Part shown: one piece after another, positions 1-6,227 of the stretch
How the letters are laid out: the number at the start of each line of letters is the position of its first letter
How positions within the stretch are numbered: position 1 is the stretch's first letter
Assembly: GCA_035762175.1 (NCBI GenBank)
Contig: DASTPP010000383.1
Location: 1 to 21,050, forward strand
Direction: 5' to 3'
DNA: 21,050 nt
From: DASTPP01 sp035762175
Lineage (GTDB): Bacteria; Myxococcota_A; Polyangia; Polyangiales; Polyangiaceae
Made by a program: the position numbers and the translations under genes
The notes under the pieces: generated by a model
The model's input: the letters and a program-made list of their open reading frames with translations, nothing else
What the model was told of the DNA's origin: nothing
Databases searched by the model: none

Positions 1-132
1 CGCCTCGTCGTAGCGCGTTCTCGGCCCGCGCCGCAGCGGCGGCGGCAAGAGCCCCTGCGCGACCCAACTGTGAACGACCCGCCGCGAGACCCCGAGCTTC
101 GCTTCGAGCTCGCCGATGCTCATCTCTGCCAT
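1..132 (-). CDS. MerR-like HTH transcriptional regulator, N-terminal fragment
   Basis: Forty-four codons are read from an ATG at 132 to the window edge, where the gene is cut. The peptide begins MAEMSIGELEAKLGVSRRVV and continues HSWVAQGLLPPP, then a basic stretch ending in RTRYDE. This is the helix-turn-helix and start of the wing of the MerR family: a short strand, 'IGELEAKLGVS' as helix 1 and turn, the recognition helix, a 'GLLPPP' turn and a conserved Tyr in the wing. An AAAGGTGGG stretch upstream fits a ribosome binding site for this ATG; a second ATG is at codon 4. The usual C-terminal effector domain is outside the window, so the ligand cannot be named. The A/T-rich region upstream carries palindromes that could be its operators (inference). 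The family call is fairly secure; the role is unknown. Confidence 0.7.
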   Translation of the reverse strand, partial: MAEMSIGELEAKLGVSRRVVHSWVAQGLLPPPLRRGPRTRYDEA

Positions 133-252
133 CTGCCACCCACCTTTACGTCATGCCCGACCCACGCCGAGGCTTCGGGCTCGGGCCAGCGCCTAAAATT
201 GTCACGATCGCCCCCCTGCAAGGGGGCGAGCACCGAGACAAACGACATGATG

Positions 253-269
253 CGAAGGTTCAACCTTGG
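253..269. promoter_or_regulatory. Operator-like palindrome, copy 1
   Basis: CGAAGGTTCAACCTTGG is an inverted repeat with a one-base centre (C261). It differs from the 422-438 copy by one arm base and by the centre base. It lies about 120 bases upstream of the MerR-like start. Two near-identical palindromes in one intergenic region suggest a dimeric regulator binding site; which protein binds is not shown by the sequence. Confidence 0.4.
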
Positions 270-304
270 CGATCATGCCATCATGACCATGATTTTGACG
301 ATCG
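270..304. promoter_or_regulatory. Nested palindrome next to operator copy 1
   Basis: ATCATG (280-285) and CATGAT (288-293) form an inverted repeat with a two-base spacer. It is enclosed by CGATC (270-274) and GATCG (300-304). A further direct ATCATG lies at 272-277. The block abuts the AAGGTT palindrome and may be a second protein-binding site. No binding partner can be assigned. Confidence 0.3.
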
Positions 305-421
305 GGCCTTCGCCGTCGGCCGGTAAGGGCATAAAACGATGCTTGGAGAGAGAAATAGTAGCATGAAGTGCTTTGGTTTGCATGGTTTTTAGCTAAAATA
401 GTGACTGTTTTGGCATTTTTG

Positions 422-438
422 CCAAGGTTAAACCTTGG
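422..438. promoter_or_regulatory. Operator-like palindrome, copy 2 (perfect)
   Basis: CCAAGGTTAAACCTTGG is a perfect 8+8 inverted repeat around A430. TTGGC (410-414) and GCCAA (421-425) form an overlapping hairpin with an ATTTTT loop. A half-site CCAAGGTTA occurs at 472-480. On the minus strand the overlapping TTGGCA could be a -35 element, so a bound protein could control transcription towards the MerR-like gene; this is inference. Confidence 0.45.
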
Positions 439-520
439 TAAAATGACATAAAACGTTAAGATTTGACCGCCCCAAGGTTACGTTCGGGCGCCAGAAGGCA
501 GGCCCCGCCACCCCCACGAC

Positions 521-677
521 CGCCCCACGCTGCGCCCCACTCGCCGCGCCATCGCCGTACGCTGCGCCCAGGGCGCCGCATCGTCGCCCCACCCTGCGCC
601 CAGCTCGCCGCACCGCTGCCCCACCCCGCGCCCGGCGCGCCCCGTCGCTCCACGCTGCGCCCAACTTGTCGTCATCG
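521..677. repeat. 32-base degenerate tandem repeat, five units
   Basis: Units run 521-552, 553-584, 585-616, 617-648 and 649-677 (the last lacks about three bases). Each has the core CGCTGCGCC or a close variant (CCCTGCGCC, CCCCGCGCC) at the same offset, preceded by CGCCCCA-like and followed by C(A/C)(G/A)CTCGCCGC-like bases. Because 32 is not a multiple of three, the repeat is not a protein repeat in any one frame. It has no unique spacers, so it is not a CRISPR array. Confidence 0.7.
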
Positions 678-707
678 AACGCCCAACCCGCCGCCACCGA
701 CATTCCG

Positions 708-831
708 GCGCGGTGGGCGGGCCCGCCGGGGGCGTCCAGAGGGCGGGGCCCCCGCTGTTTGAGCCCCCCCTTCACGGGGGGGCGAGTTCGGGGTGCCCGG
801 CGGACGTCCCCGGCGGGCCCGCCCACCGCGC
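708..831. repeat. Long inverted repeat with internal hairpins (cloverleaf-like)
   Basis: Arms 708-737 and 802-831 are complementary at 29 of 30 positions (the mismatch is at 732). Inside lie three smaller inverted repeats: 743-747 with 751-755, 763-770 with 776-783 (eight pairs, loop TTCAC), and 789-792 with 796-799. The folded form would be a long stem carrying three arms. The short arms alone could arise by chance at this GC content; the 30-base arms and the eight-pair stem are unlikely to. No gene lies inside. It could be a structured RNA or a small non-autonomous element. Confidence 0.6.
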
Positions 832-842
832 GACGTTTCGTC

Positions 843-886
843 GGCCCCCGCGCGACGCTGCGCCGGCCCCCGCGCGACGCTGCGCC
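843..886. repeat. 22-base perfect tandem duplication
   Basis: Two identical 22-base units, 843-864 and 865-886, lie head to tail. Each begins GGCCCCCGCGCGACG and ends CTGCGCC. The ACGCTGCGCC part matches the core of the 32-base repeat at 521-677, so the two arrays may share an origin. Confidence 0.65.
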
Positions 887-911
887 GGCCGCGCATAAGG
901 CGCGCTCCGTC

Positions 912-938
912 AGAAAATGCGCCCCCGCGGCGGGGCGC
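912..938 (-). terminator. Possible intrinsic terminator of the 981-2024 gene
   Basis: Read on the minus strand, GCGCCCC and its complement GGGGCGC (arms at 932-938 and 919-925) form a seven-pair stem with a six-base loop, followed directly by ATTTTCT. This lies about 43 bases past the stop of the beta-barrel gene. The T-run is short but stands out in such GC-rich DNA. Confidence 0.45.
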
Positions 939-980
939 GTCCGGACCTCGCCCGGGCGGCCCCCGGGCCGTCGGCCCCGC

Positions 981-2024
981 TCAGAGCAGATCGCCCGAGA
1001 ACGAGAAGCCGACGATGAGGTAGGGCACGGCCTGCGAGCTGTCTTGGCCGGCGCGGTAGTGGTGGTCGAGCCACCACTGGGCGAGCACGAAGACGGTGGG
1101 GGTGTTGAAGCCGGCGCCGGGGCGGTCGAAGAAGGTGTACGAGACGAGCGGGCCGATGCGCTGAATGGTGCGGCTCGCGGGCGACCGCGGGTCTTCGCCG
1201 GGGGCGAAGTCGTCGTCGTCGTAGATCGCGCGCGCCATGCTGTAGCGCAGGCCGGCGGTGAGGCCGAAGGGCGTGACGGCGACGAGGTCGGAGTCGTTGG
1301 CGATGACCCAGCCGTCGCGGGGCACGAGCAGGTCGGCGACCGGGTCGTACGAGACGCGGTCGCCGCGGCGCAGGTCGCTCAGGTTGTAGATGAAGCGCGT
1401 CGCCGAGCGGGCGGCGACGGGGCCGACCTTCACCTGCACGAGGGGCTGGACGGTGAACTGGCCGCGGGTCGTGCGGTAGGCCCGGCCCGCCTCTTCGCCG
1501 GCGTCGCGGTCGTCGTCGGAGTGCGGCGAGGCGGCCGACGGGTACGACTGCAGGTGCCCGAAGCCGCCGAAGAAGAGGCTGGCGCTGTACGAGGCCGTGA
1601 GCTGAAACACCGAGAGCGGCTGGAACTCGAGCGAGGGCGAGATCGAGGTGATGGCGGGCGAGAGGGTGCCGGCGAGGCCGACGCCGGCGAACGTGTCGCG
1701 CAGCAGGGCGCTCTCGCTCTCGAAGAGGCGGCGCCGGTAGCCGAAGCGGGCCTCGCCGAAGAGGCCGAGCGGGTTGTAGCGGGCGAGGGTGGTGCTGCGG
1801 AAGAGCAGGCGGTGGGTCGGCGGCGCCGGGGTCGGCGCGCTGATGGCGGCGCCGGGCTGCGGGGGCAGGTTGGGCGCCCTCTGCGCGCGCGCGTCGCCGG
1901 CGCCGGCGAGGGCGGCGAGCGAGAGCGCGGCGGCGACCGGCCGACGCCAAGGCGACGAGGGCCCGGCCTTCGCGTGTGCGCGCCTCACCGGGCGAGAGTG
2001 CGAGAAGGGGACGCCCCGGGTCAA
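981..2024 (-). CDS. Predicted outer-membrane beta-barrel protein
   Basis: The frame encodes 347 residues from a TTG at 2024; a GTG at 1988 (codon 13) gives a more ordinary signal peptide, and neither has a clear ribosome binding site. A basic region is followed by the hydrophobic stretch AAALSLAALAGAG and an ARA/Q cleavage site near residue 47. The mature part has a short Pro/Ala linker (50-70), then alternating aromatic/polar strands such as RFGYRRRLF, FQLTASYSASLFFGGF and PYLIVGFSFS, joined by acidic loops (SDDDRD, YDDDDFAPGED), as expected for a barrel. The last residues are not the usual terminal Phe. No specific family is recognised. It follows gcdH on the same strand after 81 bases and may be co-transcribed. 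Transport or structural role unknown. Confidence 0.65.
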   Translation of the reverse strand: MTRGVPFSHSRPVRRAHAKAGPSSPWRRPVAAALSLAALAGAGDARAQRAPNLPPQPGAAISAPTPAPPTHRLLFRSTTLARYNPLGLFGEARFGYRRRLFESESALLRDTFAGVGLAGTLSPAITSISPSLEFQPLSVFQLTASYSASLFFGGFGHLQSYPSAASPHSDDDRDAGEEAGRAYRTTRGQFTVQPLVQVKVGPVAARSATRFIYNLSDLRRGDRVSYDPVADLLVPRDGWVIANDSDLVAVTPFGLTAGLRYSMARAIYDDDDFAPGEDPRSPASRTIQRIGPLVSYTFFDRPGAGFNTPTVFVLAQWWLDHHYRAGQDSSQAVPYLIVGFSFSGDLL

Positions 2025-2105
2025 GCCCGCGCTGCGGCGGCCGGGCGGGGCGGCGCGAAAGGCGGTCGAGCGCGGGCGGGGCCGGGGCGGCGGGGGCGGG
2101 GCGGC

Positions 2106-3287
2106 TCAGAAGGCGTCGCAGCCGGTGAGCGCGCGGCCCAAGATGAGGGTGTGCACCTCGTGGGTGCCCTCGTAGGTGTAGACGCTTTCGAGGTTGAGCG
2201 CGTGCCGGATGGCGGGATACTCGAGCAAGATGCCGTTGGCGCCGAGAATGCTGCGCGCGGCGCGGGCGACGCGCAGGGCGGCGGCGACGTTGTTGCGCTT
2301 GCAGAGGCTGACCTGCTGCGGCAAGAGCTGGTCGCGCTCTTTGAGGCGCGCGTAGTGCAGGGCGAGCAGCTCGCCCCGCACGATCTCTTGGGCCATCTCG
2401 ACGAGCTGCTCTTGAATGAGCTGCTTCGAGGCGATGGGCACGCCGAACTGCACGCGGGTGCGGGCGTAGGCGAGGGCCGAGTCGAAGCAGGCGCGCGCGG
2501 CGCCGAGCACGCTGAAGCCGATGCCCATGCGGGCCTGGTTCAGGCACGAGAGCGGGGCGCCGAGGCCGCGCCCGCCCTCGAGCACGTTCTCGGCCGGCAC
2601 GCGGCAGTCGCTCAGCACGATCTCGCCCGTCTCGCTCGCCCGCAGCGACATCTTGTTGCGCACCGTGGGCGTCTCGAAGCCGGGCGTGCCGCGCTCGACG
2701 ACGAAGCCGCGCACCGACTCGGGGCCGCCGTCGTCGACCTTGGCCCAGACGACGGCGAGGTCGGCGAGGGGCGCGTTCGTGATCCACATCTTGGTGCCGT
2801 TGAGCACGTAGCCCGCGCCGTCGCGCCGCGCGCGCGTCTGCATCGACCCGGGGTCGGAGCCCGAGTCGGGCTCGGTCAGGCCGAAGCAGCCGATCGTTTC
2901 GCCGCGCGCCATCGGCGGCAAAAAGCGCCTTTTCTGCTCTTCGGAGCCGTAGCGCCAGATGGGGTACATCGAGAGCGAGCCTTGCACGCTCACGAACGAG
3001 CGCAGGCCGCCGTCGCCGTACTCGAGCTCGGCGAGCGCGAGGCCGTAGGCGACCGCGCCCATGCCCGCGCAGCCGTAGCCCTTGAGCGAGGCGCCGAGCA
3101 GGCCCATCTCGGCCAGCGCGGGGATGAGGTCGCGGGGGAACTGCTCTTTCTCGAAGAGCTCGGCGGCGCGCGGCGCGTAGCGCTCGCGCACCAGGCGCCT
3201 CACCGCGTCGCGCACCATGCGCTCTTCGTCGGAGAGCAGGGGTTCGATCGCGCTCAATTGCTCGAGAGAAAGGGCGGCGTCGGCCAT
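2106..3287 (-). CDS. gcdH: Glutaryl-CoA dehydrogenase (acyl-CoA dehydrogenase family)
   Basis: This 393-residue flavoenzyme matches the length of mature glutaryl-CoA dehydrogenases, which oxidise and decarboxylate glutaryl-CoA to crotonyl-CoA in lysine, tryptophan and aromatic degradation. Visible motifs are GCFGLTEPDSGSDPGSM (133-149), WITNAPLADLAVVWAK (168-183), KMSLRASETGEI (212-223), RVQFGVPIASKQLIQ (278-292), and the C-terminal TYEGTHEVHTLILGRALTG (371-389) with catalytic Glu373. Arg96 and Ser100 in RSFVSVQ correspond to the residues that bind the glutaryl carboxylate in the human enzyme, which favours this substrate over a monocarboxylic acyl-CoA. The ATG at 3287 gives a normal N-terminus. 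The gene is divergent from the L,D-transpeptidase (81-base gap) and upstream of the beta-barrel gene. No other glutarate-pathway gene is in view. Confidence 0.93.
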   Translation of the reverse strand: MADAALSLEQLSAIEPLLSDEERMVRDAVRRLVRERYAPRAAELFEKEQFPRDLIPALAEMGLLGASLKGYGCAGMGAVAYGLALAELEYGDGGLRSFVSVQGSLSMYPIWRYGSEEQKRRFLPPMARGETIGCFGLTEPDSGSDPGSMQTRARRDGAGYVLNGTKMWITNAPLADLAVVWAKVDDGGPESVRGFVVERGTPGFETPTVRNKMSLRASETGEIVLSDCRVPAENVLEGGRGLGAPLSCLNQARMGIGFSVLGAARACFDSALAYARTRVQFGVPIASKQLIQEQLVEMAQEIVRGELLALHYARLKERDQLLPQQVSLCKRNNVAAALRVARAARSILGANGILLEYPAIRHALNLESVYTYEGTHEVHTLILGRALTGCDAF

Positions 3288-3368
3288 GGCGCGGACGCTG
3301 CCACGGACGCCCCGCCGCCGCCACGAACTTGGCCCCGCGCCCGCCGCCGCCCTAGCCCCGGGGGCGCC

Positions 3369-5045
3369 ATGGGCCCTCGCCTGATGCCGCCCGCGCCGGC
3401 GCGCCGATCCGGCCGCGCGCCGCTCGCCCTCGCCGCCCTCGCGTCGCTCGCGCTCGCGCTCTCGTGCGCCGACGAGGGCCTCGGCCCGCGCGGCGGCGTC
3501 CGGCCGCCGCCGCCGAAGCGCCCCGTCGCCGCGGCCCCCCTCGCGCCCAAGCCCGCGCCCGCGGCGCCCCGGCCGGCCGCCCCGCCCGCCCCGACGGCCG
3601 TCGCGTCCGCCGCCGCCCCCGAGCCCGCGCCCGCACCCGCGCCCGCGCCGCCGCCCCCGCCGCGCCTGCTCGCGCTGCGCAAAGAGGTTTCGGTGTACGC
3701 GGCGCCCGACGCGCGCTCGCCCAAGCTCGGCTACCTGCGCGCCGGCGCGATGGCCGAGCGCAGCAAGGCGCCCGTCGGCCGCAAGGGCTGCTCGGGCGGC
3801 TGGTACGCGGTCGAGCCCCGCGGCTACGTCTGCGCGGGCCCCGCCGCCTCGATCGATCTCGAGGGCCCGATCGCCGAGCTCTCGCGGCGGCGCCCCGAGC
3901 GCGCCGAGGGCCTGCCCTACGACTACGTGCTCACCACCTCGCCCGCGCCGCCCTTCTACCTGCGGCTGCCGAGCGCCGCCGAGCAGCGCAGCATCGAGGG
4001 CGAGATCGCGGCCCCGCGCGAGTCGCGCGTCGCGCTCGCCTCGGTCAAGCCGGCCGCCGGCGCCGAGGCGTCCTTGAAGGGCGGCGGGGGCGTGTCGGCC
4101 TTGAAGGGCGGCGCGGGCGCGGCGGCCGGCGCCGAGCCCTCGCCGGTGCCCGAGGCCCTGCGCGACGGCGCCGTCGTGCCCTCGCTCTCGCCCAACCACT
4201 ACGGCCCCGGCGCGCTCTACGAGGGCCGCGCCCTGCCCCGGACGGGCCTCGCGCTCCTCGAGCGCTTCGACTGGCAGGGCCGCGCCTTCGGCCTGACGAC
4301 CGACCTCTTGCTCGTGCCCCTCGACCGCACGCGGCCCGTGCGCCCGAGCGCCTTCCACGGGCTCGAGCTCGGGGGCGAGTCGTTCGCCGCCTTCGTCGTC
4401 GCCAAGGGCGGCGACCGCCTCTACCGCCGCGAGGGCGGGCGCCTCGTCGCCGACGCGCCCCTCGCCTACCGCGAGGGCGTCGCGCTCAGCGGCCGCAGCG
4501 AGCGCGAGGGCGGCGCGACCTACCTCGAGACCGCCGACGGGCGCTTCGTGCGCGACGGCGCCCACCTGCGCCGCGCCGACCCGCCCGCCGCGTGGCCCGC
4601 CTTCGCCCTCGAAGGCAAGAAGTGGGTCGACGTCTCGATCGTGCGCCAGACCCTCGTCGCCTACGAGGGCACGAAGCCCGCCTTCGCCACGCTCGTCTCG
4701 ACCGGTGCCGACGGCCTCGGCGACCCCGAAGAAACCCACTCGACCGTGCGCGGTACGTTCGCCATCCGCGCGAAGCACGTCACCGCCACGATGGACTCGG
4801 ACGAGCTCGAGGACCGCTTCGACCTGCGCGACGTGCCCTACGTGCAATACTTTCACGGCGGCTACGCGCTGCACGCCGCCTACTGGCACGACGGCTTCGG
4901 CGCCCCGCGCAGCCACGGCTGCATCAACCTACACCCGACCGACGCGTCCTGGCTCTTCCGCTGGACCGACCCGCCCGTGCCCGACGACTGGCACGGCGCG
5001 CTCGGCGGCCCCGAGGGCGGCACGCTCGTGCACGTGCGGCCCTGA
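3369..5045 (+). CDS. L,D-transpeptidase (YkuD domain) lipoprotein with SH3-like domain
   Basis: Predicted 558-residue exported protein that would cross-link peptidoglycan or attach proteins to it. A basic start and hydrophobic segment end in LALALSC (Cys33), a probable though imperfect lipobox. A Pro/Ala-rich linker (about 45-100) precedes an SH3-like segment (about 100-165; VSVYAAPD, SPKLGYLRAG). A long middle region without a recognised fold follows. The C-terminal YkuD domain contains KWVDVSIVRQTLVAYEG, GTFAIRAKH, and the active-site stretch from HGGYALH to SHGCINL with catalytic Cys518 in the family's SHGC motif. The ATG at 3369 is chosen because it immediately precedes the signal region; another is at 3384. 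The open frame runs far upstream to 666 but that part is antisense to other genes. Its 3' end overlaps the convergent thioredoxin-like frame by 122 bases. Confidence 0.88.
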   Translation: MGPRLMPPAPARRSGRAPLALAALASLALALSCADEGLGPRGGVRPPPPKRPVAAAPLAPKPAPAAPRPAAPPAPTAVASAAAPEPAPAPAPAPPPPPRLLALRKEVSVYAAPDARSPKLGYLRAGAMAERSKAPVGRKGCSGGWYAVEPRGYVCAGPAASIDLEGPIAELSRRRPERAEGLPYDYVLTTSPAPPFYLRLPSAAEQRSIEGEIAAPRESRVALASVKPAAGAEASLKGGGGVSALKGGAGAAAGAEPSPVPEALRDGAVVPSLSPNHYGPGALYEGRALPRTGLALLERFDWQGRAFGLTTDLLLVPLDRTRPVRPSAFHGLELGGESFAAFVVAKGGDRLYRREGGRLVADAPLAYREGVALSGRSEREGGATYLETADGRFVRDGAHLRRADPPAAWPAFALEGKKWVDVSIVRQTLVAYEGTKPAFATLVSTGADGLGDPEETHSTVRGTFAIRAKHVTATMDSDELEDRFDLRDVPYVQYFHGGYALHAAYWHDGFGAPRSHGCINLHPTDASWLFRWTDPPVPDDWHGALGGPEGGTLVHVRP

Positions 5046-5613
5046 GCCGTGCGGCCCGCGCTAACTCGGACTCGGCCTGCGCCTTGCGGAGGGCCGCCCG
5101 CAGCTCGTCGGGGTGGGCGACGCCGACCTTGCGCCAGACCTCGCGGCCGCGGGCGTCGAGCACGACGGTGCTCGGCACGGTGTCGATGCCGGCGAAGGCG
5201 CCCTTGCCCTGGACGGTGTCGGCGTCGGCCATGGCGGCCGGAAAGCGCAGCCCGAGCGCGTCGCAGAAGACGCGCACGAGGGGCCGGTTCTCGGGCGGCT
5301 CGAGGAAGACGGCGGCGGCGTTGATGCGGGGCGAGTGCTCGCCCTGCACCTTCTGCACGAAGCGCATTTGCAAGAGCGACGCGTCGCCGTACGACGCCAC
5401 GAAGGCGACGAGGGCGGCGCGGCCCTTGAGCGCGGCGCTCGAGACCTCGCGCTCGTCGAGCGACGCGTACCGGAAGTCGCGCAGCGCCGAGGCCGAGCCC
5501 CCGGGGGCCCGGGCGCCCGGCCCTTCGGCCTCGCCGCCGCCGCAGGCGCAGGCGAGCGCGAGGGGCAGCAGCCGGGTGACGCGGTGGAAGGGGGCTCTAG
5601 AAGAGCTCCACAC
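4924..5613 (-). CDS. Thioredoxin-fold lipoprotein lacking the CXXC motif
   Basis: The frame encodes 229 residues from a GTG at 5613 that has CGAGG six bases upstream and lies inside the end of the DUF4920 gene, so translational coupling is likely. The hydrophobic start LLPLALACAC offers Cys22 or Cys24 for lipidation. Residues 45-178 look like a TlpA/AhpC-type thioredoxin fold: LKGRAALVAFVASYGDASLL, a second strand NAAAVFLEPPE, and IDTVPSTVVLDARG with the cis-Pro at 147. Where active thioredoxins have WCxxC, this protein reads SYGDA (74-78), so no redox cysteine pair is present. After about residue 180 the chain becomes an Arg/Ala-rich tail antisense to the transpeptidase gene. The true C-terminus may be nearer 5061, where another frame has a stop, if there is a sequence error or frameshift. 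A binding or scaffold role is possible; function unknown. Confidence 0.7.
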   Translation of the reverse strand: MWSSSRAPFHRVTRLLPLALACACGGGEAEGPGARAPGGSASALRDFRYASLDEREVSSAALKGRAALVAFVASYGDASLLQMRFVQKVQGEHSPRINAAAVFLEPPENRPLVRVFCDALGLRFPAAMADADTVQGKGAFAGIDTVPSTVVLDARGREVWRKVGVAHPDELRAALRKAQAESELARAARLRAARARACRPRGRRARRASRRARAGRSSGRARTRRSGVG

Positions 5614-6100
5614 CCGAGGCCTCGAGCTCGACCTTGGCGAGGCGGCCGGTCTGCTCTTCGGCCTCTTGTTCGCAATGGCCCTTCTCGACGCTCGGGAAGA
5701 CCCGGGCCTCGACCTCGGCGCGCTTGCCGCGGGCGTCTTTGGGCACGAAGAACGAGTGGCCGCGGAGCTTGACGTGCGCGGCGCCCGCCTCGTCGGCGAG
5801 CTCGAGCCAGCAGCCCTTGTTCTGGCAGACCGCCGAGACCTTGCCCTCGACCCGGACGGTCTTGTCGGCGTAGCGCCCCGGCTCGTTCAAGAGCTGGGTC
5901 AGCGTCACGCGCTCGGTCTGGGCGCCGAGGGGGGCGCCGTAGTTGCGCCGCTCGGCCGCCTTGGCCGCGTCGGCCTGGAGCGGGGCCGCCGCGCTCGGGT
6001 CGGCCTTCGGGGGGGGCGAGGCCTCGCTGCACGCCGCGAGCGCGAGGCCCAGAAACAACGCCGGGGGCACGAGGCCCCTTCGAGGGGGGGGCGAAATCAT
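5597..6100 (-). CDS. DUF4920 domain lipoprotein
   Basis: This is a 167-residue predicted lipoprotein: the signal stretch ends in LALAAC with Cys24 in a good lipobox. After a short Ala/Pro linker the body reads YADKTVRVEGKVSAVCQNKG and CWLELADEAG, then HVKLRGHSFFVPKDARGK and AEVEARVF. The VCQNKGCW signature with two close cysteines is characteristic of DUF4920, a small OB-like periplasmic domain of unknown function. The conserved cysteines could bind metal or form a disulphide, which is inference. The ATG at 6100 has GAGAAG upstream. The gene ends 17 bases inside the next gene, the CXXC-less thioredoxin-like lipoprotein, so the two probably form one operon. It is divergent from the beta-barrel gene at 6228. 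Confidence 0.85.
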   Translation of the reverse strand: MISPPPRRGLVPPALFLGLALAACSEASPPPKADPSAAAPLQADAAKAAERRNYGAPLGAQTERVTLTQLLNEPGRYADKTVRVEGKVSAVCQNKGCWLELADEAGAAHVKLRGHSFFVPKDARGKRAEVEARVFPSVEKGHCEQEAEEQTGRLAKVELEASGVELF

Positions 6101-6227
6101 GGCAGGCTTCTCGTTCGGGGCCCGCGCGGGGCCTCGCCCATACCTATCGCCCCACTACCCCCTCGTCAAAGGGGCGCGGCGAGGGTAGAGCGACCCCGGG
6201 CCCGCGAGGCGCCGGCCCCGGCACGCC

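Larger units (their letters stand above)
133..980. other. Gene-free region: A/T-rich operator-like half, GC-rich repeat half
   Basis: No open frame here looks coding. The candidate at 70-366 (+) has none of the GC-biased third positions seen in neighbouring genes and overlaps the MerR start. From about 190 to 480 the DNA is strikingly A/T-rich for this genome and holds palindromes plus two copies of CATAAAACG (330-338, 447-455). A C-run/G-run hairpin (CGCCCCC..GGGGGCG) lies at 209-229. From 490 to 890 the DNA is very GC-rich and made of repeats described separately. Open frames on both strands through these repeats exist only because stop codons are rare in such sequence. Confidence 0.6.

Noticed and set aside
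70..366. Open frame of 98 codons in the A/T-rich region (+)
   Set aside because: It overlaps the MerR-like start, has none of the third-position GC bias of real genes here, and covers the palindromes. The peptide resembles nothing.
521..677. CRISPR array
   Set aside because: The 32-base units are adjacent, with no unique spacers between repeats, and no cas gene is in view.
910..3324. 804-codon minus-strand frame
   Set aside because: Very Arg-rich translation in another frame across gcdH and the beta-barrel gene; typical of shadow frames at high GC.
666..3368. Long upstream extension of the L,D-transpeptidase frame
   Set aside because: It is antisense to gcdH and the beta-barrel gene and gives an Arg/Ala/Gly/Glu-rich shadow peptide. 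The signal peptide at 3369 marks the true start.
6073..6090. Terminator or regulatory hairpin (CCCCT-TCG-AGGGG)
   Set aside because: It lies inside the first codons of the DUF4920 gene, has no T-run, and short GC stems like this are expected often in such DNA.
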